A stretch of 64,000 nucleotides of DNA from Ferdinandcohnia sp047238305 (GCF_047238305.1 NZ_JBDFMO010000001.1:2728001-2792000); one strand, 5' to 3'. Positions 33,925-43,415 are shown, counted from the first letter of the stretch. A program made the numbers and translations. The notes: a model not told the origin generated them from the letters alone.

Positions 33925-35193
33925 ATGAAAAGACGAATTAACCTTAGTGAAATAATTGTTAATAGAAATAGAATTGATTATTTTTTTAATATAGAAGGAG
34001 AGTTACAAAAGTATTTCAAACCAAGGAACCATTTATTTATTGATTACAATTTTGATATTTCTAAAACAAATAAAAGTATTTTGGCTATTCCATTTGTCTC
34101 AAATGTAATACCCTTGATATGGATCACTAATTCAAAATTAGAGATAGAATCATTGGATAAAACGTTTTATGAATGTCTTGATAACATAAAAAATGCCTAT
34201 CAAGAAATGTATCCAAATGTCCTGTTTAAAGGTGAAATAATCGTTCGGAATATTGTGGAAAATGAATTTAAGCCTAAGAAAGAGGCCGCAGTTTTATTTA
34301 GTGGTGGCCTTGATGCACTTGCAACTTATTTAAGATATAAAAATTTAAATCCCTTTTTAATAACCGAATATGGATGGCATAATGAAGAGTTAAACGAAAG
34401 TGAATCTTGGAATGCAGATAAAAATAATGCTATTAATTTTGGGATTGAAAATAACCTCAAGAATATACTTATACAATCTAACTATGGAACTTTTTTGAAT
34501 TATGAACAACTTGATCGTGAATTCAATAAGAAATTAGGTGACAGTTGGTGGCACGGCTTACACCACAGCCTTGCGATTATTTCTTCTGCTATTCCTGTTA
34601 CATATAATTTGAAGGTAAGTTGTATATACATAGCAAGCTCTTTTCATCAAGGATATAAAGCTACATGTGCATCTGATCCAAGTGTAGATAACGAAATCAA
34701 GTATGCATCGGGAAGAGTATTTCATGACGCATATGAGCTCACTAGACAAGATAAAGTTAAATTGGTTACTGATTACTTTTCAAATATTAATAAGGATATT
34801 AATATTAGAGTTTGTTTCAAAAACGATAATAACTGCTGTAACTGTGAAAAATGTTTAAGAACTATATTAGGTATTGTTGCAGAAGGAAAAAGCCCGTTGG
34901 ATTTTGGTTTTAATATCCAAGAAAATCTATCAGAGCATGTAAAGTTATTTCTCAAGAAAAATGTAAAATTTTTCACCCCTTCTAAAATAATGGCATGGGA
35001 TATAGTTAGAAAAAGAATGAATGAAAATTCAGATAAAATCATACAGCGGGATTTATTAGAATGGTTTTTATATTACGATTTTCATGCGGAACGTAAAAAG
35101 TCATTGCTAAACTACAGGATAACAAATTTTTTTCCTATACTAGAGAGGAAGTTAAGAGAAAAATTATTCGGAGTTTTTCAACAAAACATTTGA
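33925..35193 (+). CDS. QueC-like PP-loop ATPase in the eps cluster
   Basis: 422-residue protein with an N-terminal extension of about 120 residues of unknown fold. A PP-loop ATP pyrophosphatase core follows: AAVLFSGGLDALATYLR near residue 128. A cysteine group NCCNCEKCLRT near 300 recalls the zinc site of QueC. Proteins of this kind activate a carboxyl or amide with ATP; inside a polysaccharide cluster it may make an amide or a modified sugar acid, but no substrate is known. It is too long for QueC, and no other deazapurine gene is nearby, so a queuosine role is unlikely. Confidence 0.6.
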   Translation: MKRRINLSEIIVNRNRIDYFFNIEGELQKYFKPRNHLFIDYNFDISKTNKSILAIPFVSNVIPLIWITNSKLEIESLDKTFYECLDNIKNAYQEMYPNVLFKGEIIVRNIVENEFKPKKEAAVLFSGGLDALATYLRYKNLNPFLITEYGWHNEELNESESWNADKNNAINFGIENNLKNILIQSNYGTFLNYEQLDREFNKKLGDSWWHGLHHSLAIISSAIPVTYNLKVSCIYIASSFHQGYKATCASDPSVDNEIKYASGRVFHDAYELTRQDKVKLVTDYFSNINKDINIRVCFKNDNNCCNCEKCLRTILGIVAEGKSPLDFGFNIQENLSEHVKLFLKKNVKFFTPSKIMAWDIVRKRMNENSDKIIQRDLLEWFLYYDFHAERKKSLLNYRITNFFPILERKLREKLFGVFQQNI

Positions 35194-35203
35194 AGGTAAA
35201 TAT

Positions 35204-36778
35204 ATGAGAATAAAAAATTCATTGAATAATATGTTTTTTGGGCTGGTTGGTCAAATTATCAGTTTGGTAATGGGTTTTATTGTAAGAACAATTTTTATTT
35301 ATAAGCTGGGAATAGAATATTTAGGCATTGATGGACTATTTACTAGTATATTAGTAATGCTTTCGTTAGCTAACTTAGGTTTCGATACCACCATGATCTA
35401 TAGTTTATATAAACCTTTAGCTGAAAAGGATTATTATAAAATCCAAGCATTAATGAATCTGTATAAAAAAGCATATAGTTTGATAGGATTAATCGTACTA
35501 ATTATTGGATTAATGTTATTCCCTTTTATTCCCCATTTAATAAATGGTCAGACTACGATAAGTAATATTAATATAATTTACCTTATGTTTCTACTAAATT
35601 CAGTTATGTCTTATTACTTTGTATATAAACAATCAATTATAATTGCAGATCAACAAAATTTTATTATCTCAAAAATACACAGTCTTTTCACCATAATTTT
35701 AAATTTTTCGGTAATTTTTTTATTATTGATTACCGGTAATTACCTTGTAATACTTTTTACACAAATATCTATAAGAATAATTGAGAATATATATATTGTT
35801 AATAAAGCTAACAATTTATACCCCTATATAAGAGAGAAAAATAATGCGAAATTATCCGATGGAGATAAAAAATCATTTTTTGGAAATTTATACGCGCAAA
35901 TGCTATATAAAATAAGTGCAATAGTCATCGATGGAACTGATAATATCATAATTTCAATTTTTATAGGAATAAGTTCAGTTGGTATATATTCAAATTATTT
36001 ATTAATTATGGGTACTATTGGAACTTTAATAAGTTATATATTTTATTCTATTACAGCAAGCGTCGGTAATTTAGTGGTTGAAGAAAGTAATGAAAAAAAA
36101 TACTTTATCTTTCGTGTTATTAATCTTGCTAACTTTTGGATATATGGTTTCATAAGTATAAGCTTACTATTGTTATTTAATCCTTTTATAACCTTATGGT
36201 TAGGAGAGTCCTTTACATTTGAACAATATATTGTTATGGCTATTGTTTTAAATTTCTTCACAGCTGGTATGCAAAACGCTTCGACAACATATAGAGAAAC
36301 AACAGGTTTATTTAAAATTGGAAAATACCGACCTATTTATGCAGCTGTAATAAATATCGCCGTTTCAGTTTTTCTTGTTCAATATATGGGTGTTGCAGGT
36401 GTTCTTTTAGGTACAGTAATTAGTAGACTATGTACATATTTTTGGTATGATCCATATGTTATTTTCAAGTATATTTTTCAAAAGTCTGTAAAAGTTTATT
36501 TTTTACAATACCTCTTCAATGTTACTACATTAATTGTTTCATTTATCTTAACTAGTTATCTAAGCAATTTCATCACAAATGGAACTTATTGGAATTTAGT
36601 AATTCAAGGTCTTTTATGTATATTAATTCCGAATCTACTTTTCTATTTAATTTTTAGAAAGACAAATGAATTCCAGTATCTATTAACTATCTTTATTATG
36701 ATCTTTAAAAAGGTTATTTCGGTAAAAATTCTAAGAAAAAGAAAATTCACAAAAAAAACTCAGAAGGTACAACTTTAA
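35204..36778 (+). CDS. epsK: Wzx-type polysaccharide flippase, EpsK-like
   Basis: 524-residue polytopic protein of the MOP/Wzx superfamily with about 12-14 spans. Family features: N-terminal NSLNNMFFGLVGQIISLVMG, LGIEYLGIDGLFTSILVMLS, and IVIDGTDNIIISIFIGISSVGIYSNY. It turns lipid-linked repeat units across the membrane. ATG 11 bases after the previous gene's stop; basic tail at the C terminus. Confidence 0.85.
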   Translation: MRIKNSLNNMFFGLVGQIISLVMGFIVRTIFIYKLGIEYLGIDGLFTSILVMLSLANLGFDTTMIYSLYKPLAEKDYYKIQALMNLYKKAYSLIGLIVLIIGLMLFPFIPHLINGQTTISNINIIYLMFLLNSVMSYYFVYKQSIIIADQQNFIISKIHSLFTIILNFSVIFLLLITGNYLVILFTQISIRIIENIYIVNKANNLYPYIREKNNAKLSDGDKKSFFGNLYAQMLYKISAIVIDGTDNIIISIFIGISSVGIYSNYLLIMGTIGTLISYIFYSITASVGNLVVEESNEKKYFIFRVINLANFWIYGFISISLLLLFNPFITLWLGESFTFEQYIVMAIVLNFFTAGMQNASTTYRETTGLFKIGKYRPIYAAVINIAVSVFLVQYMGVAGVLLGTVISRLCTYFWYDPYVIFKYIFQKSVKVYFLQYLFNVTTLIVSFILTSYLSNFITNGTYWNLVIQGLLCILIPNLLFYLIFRKTNEFQYLLTIFIMIFKKVISVKILRKRKFTKKTQKVQL

Positions 36779-36855
36779 GTGAATTCAAATCAAATTTAGC
36801 TTTTAATGGCTAGTATAAAAATTAAAGTATAACAAATGAAAGAGGTGACGAATAA

Positions 36856-37839
36856 GTGATAATAATATCTATTGTTGTTATAATTTTCATATCTATTTTT
36901 ATATTAATTTGGAAAAGAAAGATAAATATCGCTAAATGGTCAATTAAAGTATTTAATTCCGAAAGCTTTATTGCAAGTCCTTTTCAGGACAACAGCATAA
37001 ATAAACCAACTCTTAAGGCTTCCGATGTAACCGATATAAATGCTGAATTTGTAGCAGATCCATTTATTATTAAAGAGGGTTCAAGGTATTATCTGTTTTT
37101 TGAGGTTTTAGAGAAATCAACAAATAAAGGAGTTATAGGATTAGCAACAAGTGAAAATGGAGAAAAATGGAAATACGAAAAAATTGTTCTTAGGGAAACC
37201 TTTCATCTATCTTATCCACATGTCTTTAAATTTAATGAAAATTTTTACATGATCCCGGAATCTATAGAAGCTGACCGTATATTACTATATAAAGCTAAAA
37301 ATTTCCCGCATGAATGGGAAATTGTTCATGAACTATTAAGAGGAAAATATGTAGATCCTACTATTTTTCAATATAAAAACAATTGGTGGATGTTTGCAGG
37401 TACAAGTAATAAGTTACATCTTTTTTCTTCTGCTAATTTAGAGGGAAAATGGATAGAACATCCCATGAGTCCAATAATAACTGGAAATAATAATATAACG
37501 AGACCGGGGGGGAGAGTAATAATAGAAAATGGCGAAATTTATAGGTATGCTCAAGATGGTCAACCATATTATGGTTTTGCATTAAGGGCATTTAAAATTA
37601 AAAAACTTTCAACTTCTTTATATGAAGAAGAGGAAGTTTCAATAAATCTTTATGGTTCTAGCAAGGTTAATGATTGGAGAAAAGATGGTATGCATAGTAT
37701 TGACCAACTTAAAATTGAAGAAAACAAATGGTTAATTGCAGTAGATGGTCATATATTTAAGGAAGGGAATTATATTATATGGAAAGTAAAAAATATTATA
37801 GCAAAATTTAATAATTATAGATTGAAAGCTTTAAAATAA
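36856..37839 (+). CDS. Membrane-anchored five-bladed-propeller-like glycosyl transfer protein
   Basis: 327 residues: one N-terminal membrane anchor IIISIVVIIFISIFILIW, then a GH43/GH32-like propeller. Motifs are NAEFVADPFIIKEGSRYYLF, IGLATSENGEKWKYE, HLSYPHVFKFNENFYMIPES, KYVDPTIFQYKNNWWMFAGT, GGRVI and YGFALRAFKI. This matches the domain found beside formyl-transferase domains in bacterial polysaccharide genes, related to plant glucosamine inositolphosphorylceramide transferase. Here no formyl-transferase domain is attached. It may act as a transferase or as a sugar-binding/hydrolytic protein outside the cell. GTG start behind AGAGGTGACG. Confidence 0.6.
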   Translation: MIIISIVVIIFISIFILIWKRKINIAKWSIKVFNSESFIASPFQDNSINKPTLKASDVTDINAEFVADPFIIKEGSRYYLFFEVLEKSTNKGVIGLATSENGEKWKYEKIVLRETFHLSYPHVFKFNENFYMIPESIEADRILLYKAKNFPHEWEIVHELLRGKYVDPTIFQYKNNWWMFAGTSNKLHLFSSANLEGKWIEHPMSPIITGNNNITRPGGRVIIENGEIYRYAQDGQPYYGFALRAFKIKKLSTSLYEEEEVSINLYGSSKVNDWRKDGMHSIDQLKIEENKWLIAVDGHIFKEGNYIIWKVKNIIAKFNNYRLKALK

Positions 37840-37899
37840 GATTACTATTTTATATTTTCACCTGATTAATTAATAATTACAAAAAAGCTAAAACAATTG

Positions 37900-37933
37900 A
37901 AGGGCTATGTATTAATAATACATAGTCCTTTTT
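37900..37933 (+). terminator. Terminator inside the eps operon
   Basis: Stem GGGCTATGTAT / ATACATAGTCC (one G-U) with an AT-rich loop, then TTTTTGT. It would stop transcription before galE unless RNA polymerase had been modified by the upstream EAR. Confidence 0.75.
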
Positions 37934-37949
37934 GTGCTGTGCCGGTATG

Positions 37950-38058
37950 GGCTAACTTGGTGGTGATAGTCCACTACAGGTTTGGCAGTAGGAACTGTTA
38001 ACTTATGGCAATGTTGTCCCACTGTATACGGAATCGAAAGTTTCGGTGGTGTGAGAGG
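37950..38058 (+). ncRNA. Second EAR-like (epsC motif) RNA
   Basis: Follows directly after the internal terminator and precedes galE. It begins ACTTGGTGGTGATAG and ends CGGTGGTGTGAGAGG, matching the ends of the first EAR (TTGGTGATG ... GTGGTGTGAGGG), with a shared inner GTTAAC segment. Two copies in one operon would be unusual, and re-arming of antitermination for the distal genes is a possible reason. Confidence is lower than for the first copy because the middle differs. Confidence 0.55.
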
Positions 38059-38086
38059 TAGGCTTATCAATTAATGATTAGCCTAC
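38058..38086 (+). other. Hairpin after second EAR
   Basis: 12-bp stem GTAGGCTTATCA / TGATTAGCCTAC with one mismatch and a five-base loop, no T-run. Confidence 0.5.
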
Positions 38087-38119
38087 TACTCGATTGAAAA
38101 TGAATTGGAGGTAACAAAC

Positions 38120-39160
38120 ATGAAAATATTAGTTACTGGTGGGGCTGGGTACATAGGAAGTCATACCTGTGTTGAGTTACTAAATGCTGGGTATGAGGTT
38201 ATTATAGTAGATAATTTATCAAATAGTAAACTAGAATCAATACGAAGAATTAATGAATTAACAGGGAAAGTATGTAAATTTTATAAAGCGGATATTAGAG
38301 ATAGGGAGTATTTAGAAAAAATATTTTCTGAAAATGAAATTAATGCAGTTATTCATTTTGCAGGACTTAAATCTGTTGGAGAATCTGTTTCCGCACCAAT
38401 AAAATATTTTCAAAATAACGTAGTAGGTACTTTGAATCTGTGTGAAGTAATGGAGAAATTTGGGGTCAATAAGTTAGTCTTTAGTTCCTCTGCTACCGTT
38501 TATGGTGTACAAGAAAGTATACCCTTAACAGAAGAACTACCAATAAAAGCAAATAATCCATACGGAAGAACAAAGCTAATGATTGAGGAAATTCTGCATG
38601 ATGTATCTAATGCTAACTCAAAATGGGGAATAGCGATTTTACGATACTTTAATCCAGTTGGAGCCCATATAAGTGGGAGGATTGGTGAAGACCCAAATGG
38701 TATTCCTAATAATCTTTTGCCTTATATAACAAATGTTGCTTTAGGAAAATTACCTAAATTAAATATATTGGGTAATGATTATAACACTTACGATGGTACA
38801 GGTATAAGAGACTATATACATGTTGTAGATTTATCACTTGGACACATTAAAGCTCTTGAAAGTGTAAATCGTAAAACAGGAGTAAACACTTATAATCTTG
38901 GAACTGGTACAGGATATAGTGTACTGGATATGGTTCACTATTTTGAAAAAACAACTGGGGTAAATATTCCATATAAAGTTGTTGGACGAAGAGATGGTGA
39001 TATCGCAGTTAGTATTGCAGACCCATCAAAAGCTGAAAAGGAATTAAACTGGAAAGCAAAAAAAAATATCAAAGAAATGATTTTAGATGCATGGAACTGG
39101 CAAATTAACAATCCTAATGGATATTTAATAGAAGAATCATTATCTAATAATATTAAATGA
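38120..39160 (+). CDS. galE: UDP-glucose 4-epimerase GalE
   Basis: 346-residue SDR enzyme interconverting UDP-glucose and UDP-galactose. NAD motif VTGGAGYIGSHT at the start, FAGLKSVGES, SSSATVYG, the catalytic Tyr-Lys in NPYGRTKLMIEE, and the C-terminal RRDGDIA. Start ATG 38120 behind TTGGAGG. Works with the operon's galU gene to supply UDP-Gal for the EPS. Confidence 0.93.
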   Translation: MKILVTGGAGYIGSHTCVELLNAGYEVIIVDNLSNSKLESIRRINELTGKVCKFYKADIRDREYLEKIFSENEINAVIHFAGLKSVGESVSAPIKYFQNNVVGTLNLCEVMEKFGVNKLVFSSSATVYGVQESIPLTEELPIKANNPYGRTKLMIEEILHDVSNANSKWGIAILRYFNPVGAHISGRIGEDPNGIPNNLLPYITNVALGKLPKLNILGNDYNTYDGTGIRDYIHVVDLSLGHIKALESVNRKTGVNTYNLGTGTGYSVLDMVHYFEKTTGVNIPYKVVGRRDGDIAVSIADPSKAEKELNWKAKKNIKEMILDAWNWQINNPNGYLIEESLSNNIK

Positions 39161-39234
39161 GAATAAGTTGCAATATTGGTTTTAGGTCATTAATATTGAA
39201 AATCATGGGAAAAGAAAAAGGAGAAAGAAAATCT

Positions 39235-39384
39235 ATGAATATCTCATATAATATAAACCAAGAGCAATTCAAGAAACTTTTATTAAATTTATATATAAAA
39301 GGTCAGGAATCTAACTTGGATGTTAAAGATTTAATAGAAGAAATAAGGAAACATCTTCTTTTATTATCTACAAATAAAAAATAA
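39235..39384 (+). CDS. Small helical protein in the eps operon
   Basis: 49 residues from ATG 39235 with a strong AAAAAGGAGAAAG site. Sequence MNISYNINQEQFKKLLLNLY then a helix LDVKDLIEEIRKHLLLL. No recognised family. The in-frame extension to 39157 overlaps galE and lacks a ribosome site. Small helical proteins also lie at 19294 and 45713. Confidence 0.5.
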   Translation: MNISYNINQEQFKKLLLNLYIKGQESNLDVKDLIEEIRKHLLLLSTNKK

Positions 39385-39436
39385 AAAATGGGTAAATAAC
39401 TATTGTTTTTATAATTAATGAAAGAAGTGGAACTTA

Positions 39437-40045
39437 TTGAAAAGATTATTTGACTTTATTTTTGCATTAAGTATGTTAATACTTTTTATGCCAATAATTA
39501 TAATAACAGCCTTATTAATTAAAATCAAACTTGGATCCCCTATACTTTATAAACAGAATCGTCCGGGTTTAAATGGAAAGCCTTTTACAATCTATAAATT
39601 TAGAACTATGACAAATGAAAAAGATCAAAATGGAAACTTGTTGTTAGATGACAAAAGATTAACTACTTTAGGTAAATTTATGCGTAAACATAGTTTGGAT
39701 GAAATGCCACAACTTTTAAATGTACTTAAAGGCGATTTAAGTTTGGTGGGACCTAGGCCATTAAAAATGGAATATTTATCGCTCTATAACTCTTTTCAGA
39801 AAAGGCGACATGATGTTAAACCTGGGATTACTGGTTGGGCTCAAATCAATGGAAGGAATGAAATTAGTTGGGAAAAAAGATTTGAATTAGATGTGTGGTA
39901 CGTTAATAATCGGTCATTTATCTTAGACTTGAAGATCTTATTGATAACAATAATAAAAATAATTAGATCCGAAGGCATAAGTCAAGAAGGTCATGTAACT
40001 ATGACAGAATTTAAGGGAAATAAGAAAGAAAGTGGAGTTATCTAA
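39437..40045 (+). CDS. epsL: Undecaprenyl-phosphate sugar phosphotransferase, EpsL-like
   Basis: 202-residue monotopic phosphoglycosyl transferase (PglC type) that starts EPS synthesis by moving a sugar-1-phosphate onto undecaprenyl phosphate. One N-terminal re-entrant membrane helix FDFIFALSMLILFMPIIII. The signature motifs KFRTM, RKHSLDEMPQLLNVLKGDLSLVGPRP and GITGWAQINGRN are all intact, including the catalytic Asp-Glu. B. subtilis EpsL uses UDP-bacillosamine-type donors, fitting EpsC and EpsN here. TTG start. Confidence 0.92.
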   Translation: MKRLFDFIFALSMLILFMPIIIITALLIKIKLGSPILYKQNRPGLNGKPFTIYKFRTMTNEKDQNGNLLLDDKRLTTLGKFMRKHSLDEMPQLLNVLKGDLSLVGPRPLKMEYLSLYNSFQKRRHDVKPGITGWAQINGRNEISWEKRFELDVWYVNNRSFILDLKILLITIIKIIRSEGISQEGHVTMTEFKGNKKESGVI

Positions 40046-40104
40046 CAAAATTTTACTAGATATTTCATTTTGTAATTAATCGAAAAAGATGGGTAGGAAA
40101 AAAT

Positions 40105-41211
40105 ATGGACTTTATGATAAATAACCGAAATAGTAAAAGAGAAAATATATTTGATTTTCTTAGAAGTATATTTATGTTATTTGTTTTTTTACGACATTTT
40201 TACCTTACTATACCCGGAAACTATGACTACATGCAGTATCTTAGTCCGTTTGCTGAACTTTTTGTTGGATTGGCTGGTTTTATGGTAGGAATGATTTATT
40301 TATATAGAAATAATGATTATTATTTGTTAAAAAGAGGGTTAAAAATATTACTTGTATTCTACATTGTTGCGATACCCTTTACTATTGGAAAATCAATTTT
40401 TCTAGATCAATCGAACCAACCAGTTTCCGAAATAATATTAAAAGTAATTTTGATGATGGAAGATCCTACAGCAATAAACATATTGAGGTTTTATGGATTA
40501 ATTTTTTTAATGTTACCAATAATTCTTTGGTTTTACAGGAAGGTACAAAAAACTACTATTATATCTTCGATATTTATTTTCTTTTTGAGTAGTATTTTGT
40601 ATTATAGTCAATCAAGCAAAGAGAGCAGCTTCTTTATTTCTCAAACTCTCATGATGTTGGTCCAATGGCAGTTGTTTTTTGTTATAGGAATTAAACTGGG
40701 TGACTTATATAAAACAAATGAATTTAAAAAACTTTTACCAAGCATGACGAGAATTTATTTTGTTTTAGCTCCCTTAGCTCTAATAATACATTTAACCTGG
40801 TTCAGTGAATCAATTGTTAAATTTCCATACACGTATGGGAAATTACTGAATACGTTCTATTTGGCTCCTATTTATGTATTTATTTTATGTTTTATTTACC
40901 AAAAGGCAAAAGGTAGCTATATTGATAAATTCATCAGGGTTGTTGGAAGAAACTCACTTTTTGCGTTTATATTGTCTGAAATAATAAGAATCGGTGTAAT
41001 TAAATTACCGATTACAATCTTTAGTATACAGCTTTCAGAATTTAGTAGTTTTGTAATCGCTATAATTACTTCATTTATTTTAATTTATGTAATATATCTA
41101 TACGAATATATTAAAAAGAGTGAACATATTAGTTTGGGAATAAATAAATTTCAAAAACTTATTATAAAAGTTCCAGGAAAGTTCAAGTTAAATAGAACTG
41201 CATCTAAATAG
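40105..41211 (+). CDS. Integral membrane acyltransferase, OpgC-like
   Basis: 368-residue membrane protein with about ten spans. N-terminal RENIFDFLRSIFMLFVFLRH has the Arg/His arrangement of acyltransferase-3/OpgC proteins, which move acyl groups (succinyl or acetyl) onto sugars outside the membrane. Basic C-terminal tail. Last gene before the SinR-type operator at 41228, so probably the end of the main eps operon. Confidence 0.7.
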   Translation: MDFMINNRNSKRENIFDFLRSIFMLFVFLRHFYLTIPGNYDYMQYLSPFAELFVGLAGFMVGMIYLYRNNDYYLLKRGLKILLVFYIVAIPFTIGKSIFLDQSNQPVSEIILKVILMMEDPTAINILRFYGLIFLMLPIILWFYRKVQKTTIISSIFIFFLSSILYYSQSSKESSFFISQTLMMLVQWQLFFVIGIKLGDLYKTNEFKKLLPSMTRIYFVLAPLALIIHLTWFSESIVKFPYTYGKLLNTFYLAPIYVFILCFIYQKAKGSYIDKFIRVVGRNSLFAFILSEIIRIGVIKLPITIFSIQLSEFSSFVIAIITSFILIYVIYLYEYIKKSEHISLGINKFQKLIIKVPGKFKLNRTASK

Positions 41212-41227
41212 TGAATAAAAACAAAAT

Positions 41228-41260
41228 GTTCTTTACAAAGAACAACGTTAGAGTTATTAT
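41228..41260 (+). promoter_or_regulatory. Promoter of the acyl cassette with SinR-type operator on the -35
   Basis: Operator GTTCTTTACAAAGAAC (41228-41243) has two perfect 7-bp arms. A -35 TTTACA (41232-41237) lies inside it and -10 TATTAT (41255-41260) follows after 17 bp. A degenerate second box lies at 41259-41274. Confidence 0.7.
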
Positions 41261-41333
41261 ACATTATAAAGGACGATTTCTTTTAGTAAACTTAAGTTCC
41301 AAAATTTTTTTATTATAAAGAGGAGGTGGTTTT

Positions 41334-42389
41334 ATGAAAGTAAAATTTGAAAAACTTTCAATAAAGGGTATTGCCACTGCAATACCACGAAACATATTAG
41401 ATTTAAAGTCATCATTAAGTTCTTTATACGGAACGGCTGAAGTTAATAGAATAATAGCTAGTACTGGTATTGAACAGATACGAGTTGCAGGTGAAAATCA
41501 ATGCGCATCAGACTTTTGTGCTACTGCAGCTGAACGGTTATTTTCAATTTTAGAAATAGATCCATTAACCATTGATGGTCTAGTATTTGTTTCACAAACT
41601 CCTGATTATAAAATACCTGCTACCAGCACCATTTTACAGCATAAACTGGGTTTACCCACTACTGCTGTAGCCTTTGACATTAATTATGGATGTTCTGGAT
41701 ATGTTTATGGGTTATATCAAGCATCAATGCTTGTAAGTTCTGGTGGTTGTAAAAGAGTCTTAGTCTGTGTTGGTGATGTAACAACTAAATTAGTATATCC
41801 AGAAGATCGTTCTGTGAGGATGGTATTTGGTGATGGAGGTAGTGCAACTCTTGTTGAAAGAGGAGAGAACACTTCATATTTCAACCTAAAAACTGATGGT
41901 TCTGGTGCTAAGCATTTAATTATTCCTGCAGGTGGAAGTCGCAATCCAATTAGTGATAAAACATCAATTCCATATGAGACTAATGATGGAAATATACGGA
42001 CTGAAGAAACTGTTCATATGAATGGGATGGAAATAATGAGCTTTGCACTACGGGAAATACCAATAATGGTTGATGAACTATTAGAATATGTGAATTGGAA
42101 TAAAAATGATGTAGGGATATTTGCACTTCATCAAGCCAATAAATTTATGCTTGAATATCTACGTAGGAAAATGAAATTAGATAAAAGTACAGTTCCTATT
42201 GCAGTAGAAACTGTAGGTAATACAGGACCTGCTTCAATACCACTTATGCTTAGTTTAAAAAGCCAGGAACTGCGTGAAGGAAAACAGCTCGATAAAATAG
42301 TTTGTTGTGGATTTGGTGTTGGTTTATCTTGGGCAGCGTGTACCCTCGATCTATCTTCAACAGTCATATTAGGGCCAATAGAATGTTAA
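41334..42389 (+). CDS. KAS III-type 3-oxoacyl-ACP synthase
   Basis: 351-residue FabH-like condensing enzyme. The Cys-His-Asn triad is seen in NYGCSGYVYGLY (about 120), ALHQANKF (about 266) and GNTGPASIP (about 296). The sequence departs from housekeeping FabH, and it is placed with ACPs, a reductase and a ligase, so it likely serves a dedicated pathway that extends a short acyl primer once. First gene after the 41228 promoter, behind GAGGAGGTGG. Confidence 0.85.
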   Translation: MKVKFEKLSIKGIATAIPRNILDLKSSLSSLYGTAEVNRIIASTGIEQIRVAGENQCASDFCATAAERLFSILEIDPLTIDGLVFVSQTPDYKIPATSTILQHKLGLPTTAVAFDINYGCSGYVYGLYQASMLVSSGGCKRVLVCVGDVTTKLVYPEDRSVRMVFGDGGSATLVERGENTSYFNLKTDGSGAKHLIIPAGGSRNPISDKTSIPYETNDGNIRTEETVHMNGMEIMSFALREIPIMVDELLEYVNWNKNDVGIFALHQANKFMLEYLRRKMKLDKSTVPIAVETVGNTGPASIPLMLSLKSQELREGKQLDKIVCCGFGVGLSWAACTLDLSSTVILGPIEC

Positions 42390-42417
42390 TAATTCCCTAT
42401 TAAAGCGAGGTAATAAA

Positions 42418-42732
42418 ATGCGAGGTAAGATTTCTAATATTGTATTAGCGAATTTAAAAGATTTTAATGAGACCTTTGAAAAGGATATTCCAATTGAATT
42501 AGGTGAAAGTATTCCGCTATTTGGAAAAGATGGGGTGTTGGATTCACTTGGATTAGTTTCATTGATTGTCATGATTGAGCAATCAATAGAAGATGAGCTT
42601 GACATTTCTATAATTTTAGCAGATGAAAAAGCAATGTCCCAAAAATCTAGTCCTTTCCTTACCTCTGGCACATTAATTGAGTATATTCTTACTATTTTAG
42701 ACAAGGAGAGTCAATTGTGGATAAGCCAGTAA
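42418..42732 (+). CDS. Acyl carrier protein-like protein
   Basis: 104 residues. The phosphopantetheine Ser is in GVLDSLGLVSLIVMIE (about residue 43), with the usual acidic helix II. The middle is longer than in FabD-type ACPs (ADEKAMSQKSSPFLTSGTLI), typical of ACPs dedicated to secondary pathways. Overlaps the SDR gene by 16 bases. Confidence 0.78.
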   Translation: MRGKISNIVLANLKDFNETFEKDIPIELGESIPLFGKDGVLDSLGLVSLIVMIEQSIEDELDISIILADEKAMSQKSSPFLTSGTLIEYILTILDKESQLWISQ

Positions 42733-43415
42733 CATTAATTACGGGTACTCGTAAAGGAATAGGTAAATATTTAGTTGAGCATTTTGTAAGACAAGGACAT
42801 AACGTAATTGGATGTAGTAGGAGTAAACCAGAATGGAGCATTGAGGGTTATGAACATTTTCTACTTGATGTTGCTGATGAGCTTGCTGTAAAAAAGCTTT
42901 TTTTTTCGATTAAAAAGAAATTTGGAAAATTAGATAATTTAATTAATAATGCTGGAATCGCATCTATGAATCATTTTCTATTAACTCCGGTTTCAACAGT
43001 ACATCAAATCTTAAATACAAATGTAGTTGGAACATTTTTGTTTAGTCGAGAAGCGGCGAAACTAATGCAAAAGAACAGGTACGGAAGGATAGTTAACTTT
43101 TCAACTGTTGCAGCACCGCTTAAACTTGAAGGGGAAGCTATTTATGCTGCTTCTAAAGCTGCTGTTATTTCATTTACCGAGGTTATTTCTAGAGAACTTT
43201 CTTCTAGTGGAATTACAGTAAATACGATTGGGCCAACGCCAATTGAGACCGATTTAATTCGTTCTGTACCAAAAGAAAAGCTAGAAGAATTATTGAAAAA
43301 GCAAGCTATTTCTAGGTATGGTACTTTTGAAGATGTGGCTAATGCAATTGAATTTTTTCTTAAAAAAGAGAGTTCTTTTATTACTGGGCAAACATTATTT
43401 CTTGGAGGAGTATAA
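42717..43415 (+). CDS. SDR-family 3-oxoacyl-ACP reductase-like enzyme
   Basis: 232-residue short-chain dehydrogenase: TGTRKGIGKYL cofactor motif, NNAGIAS, catalytic YAASK in AIYAASKAAV, and the C-terminal FITGQTLFLGG as in FabG. It should reduce the 3-oxoacyl product of the KAS III enzyme to a 3-hydroxyacyl group. GTG start behind AAGGAGAG; its last base is the first base of the next gene. Confidence 0.82.
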   Translation: MDKPVTLITGTRKGIGKYLVEHFVRQGHNVIGCSRSKPEWSIEGYEHFLLDVADELAVKKLFFSIKKKFGKLDNLINNAGIASMNHFLLTPVSTVHQILNTNVVGTFLFSREAAKLMQKNRYGRIVNFSTVAAPLKLEGEAIYAASKAAVISFTEVISRELSSSGITVNTIGPTPIETDLIRSVPKEKLEELLKKQAISRYGTFEDVANAIEFFLKKESSFITGQTLFLGGV

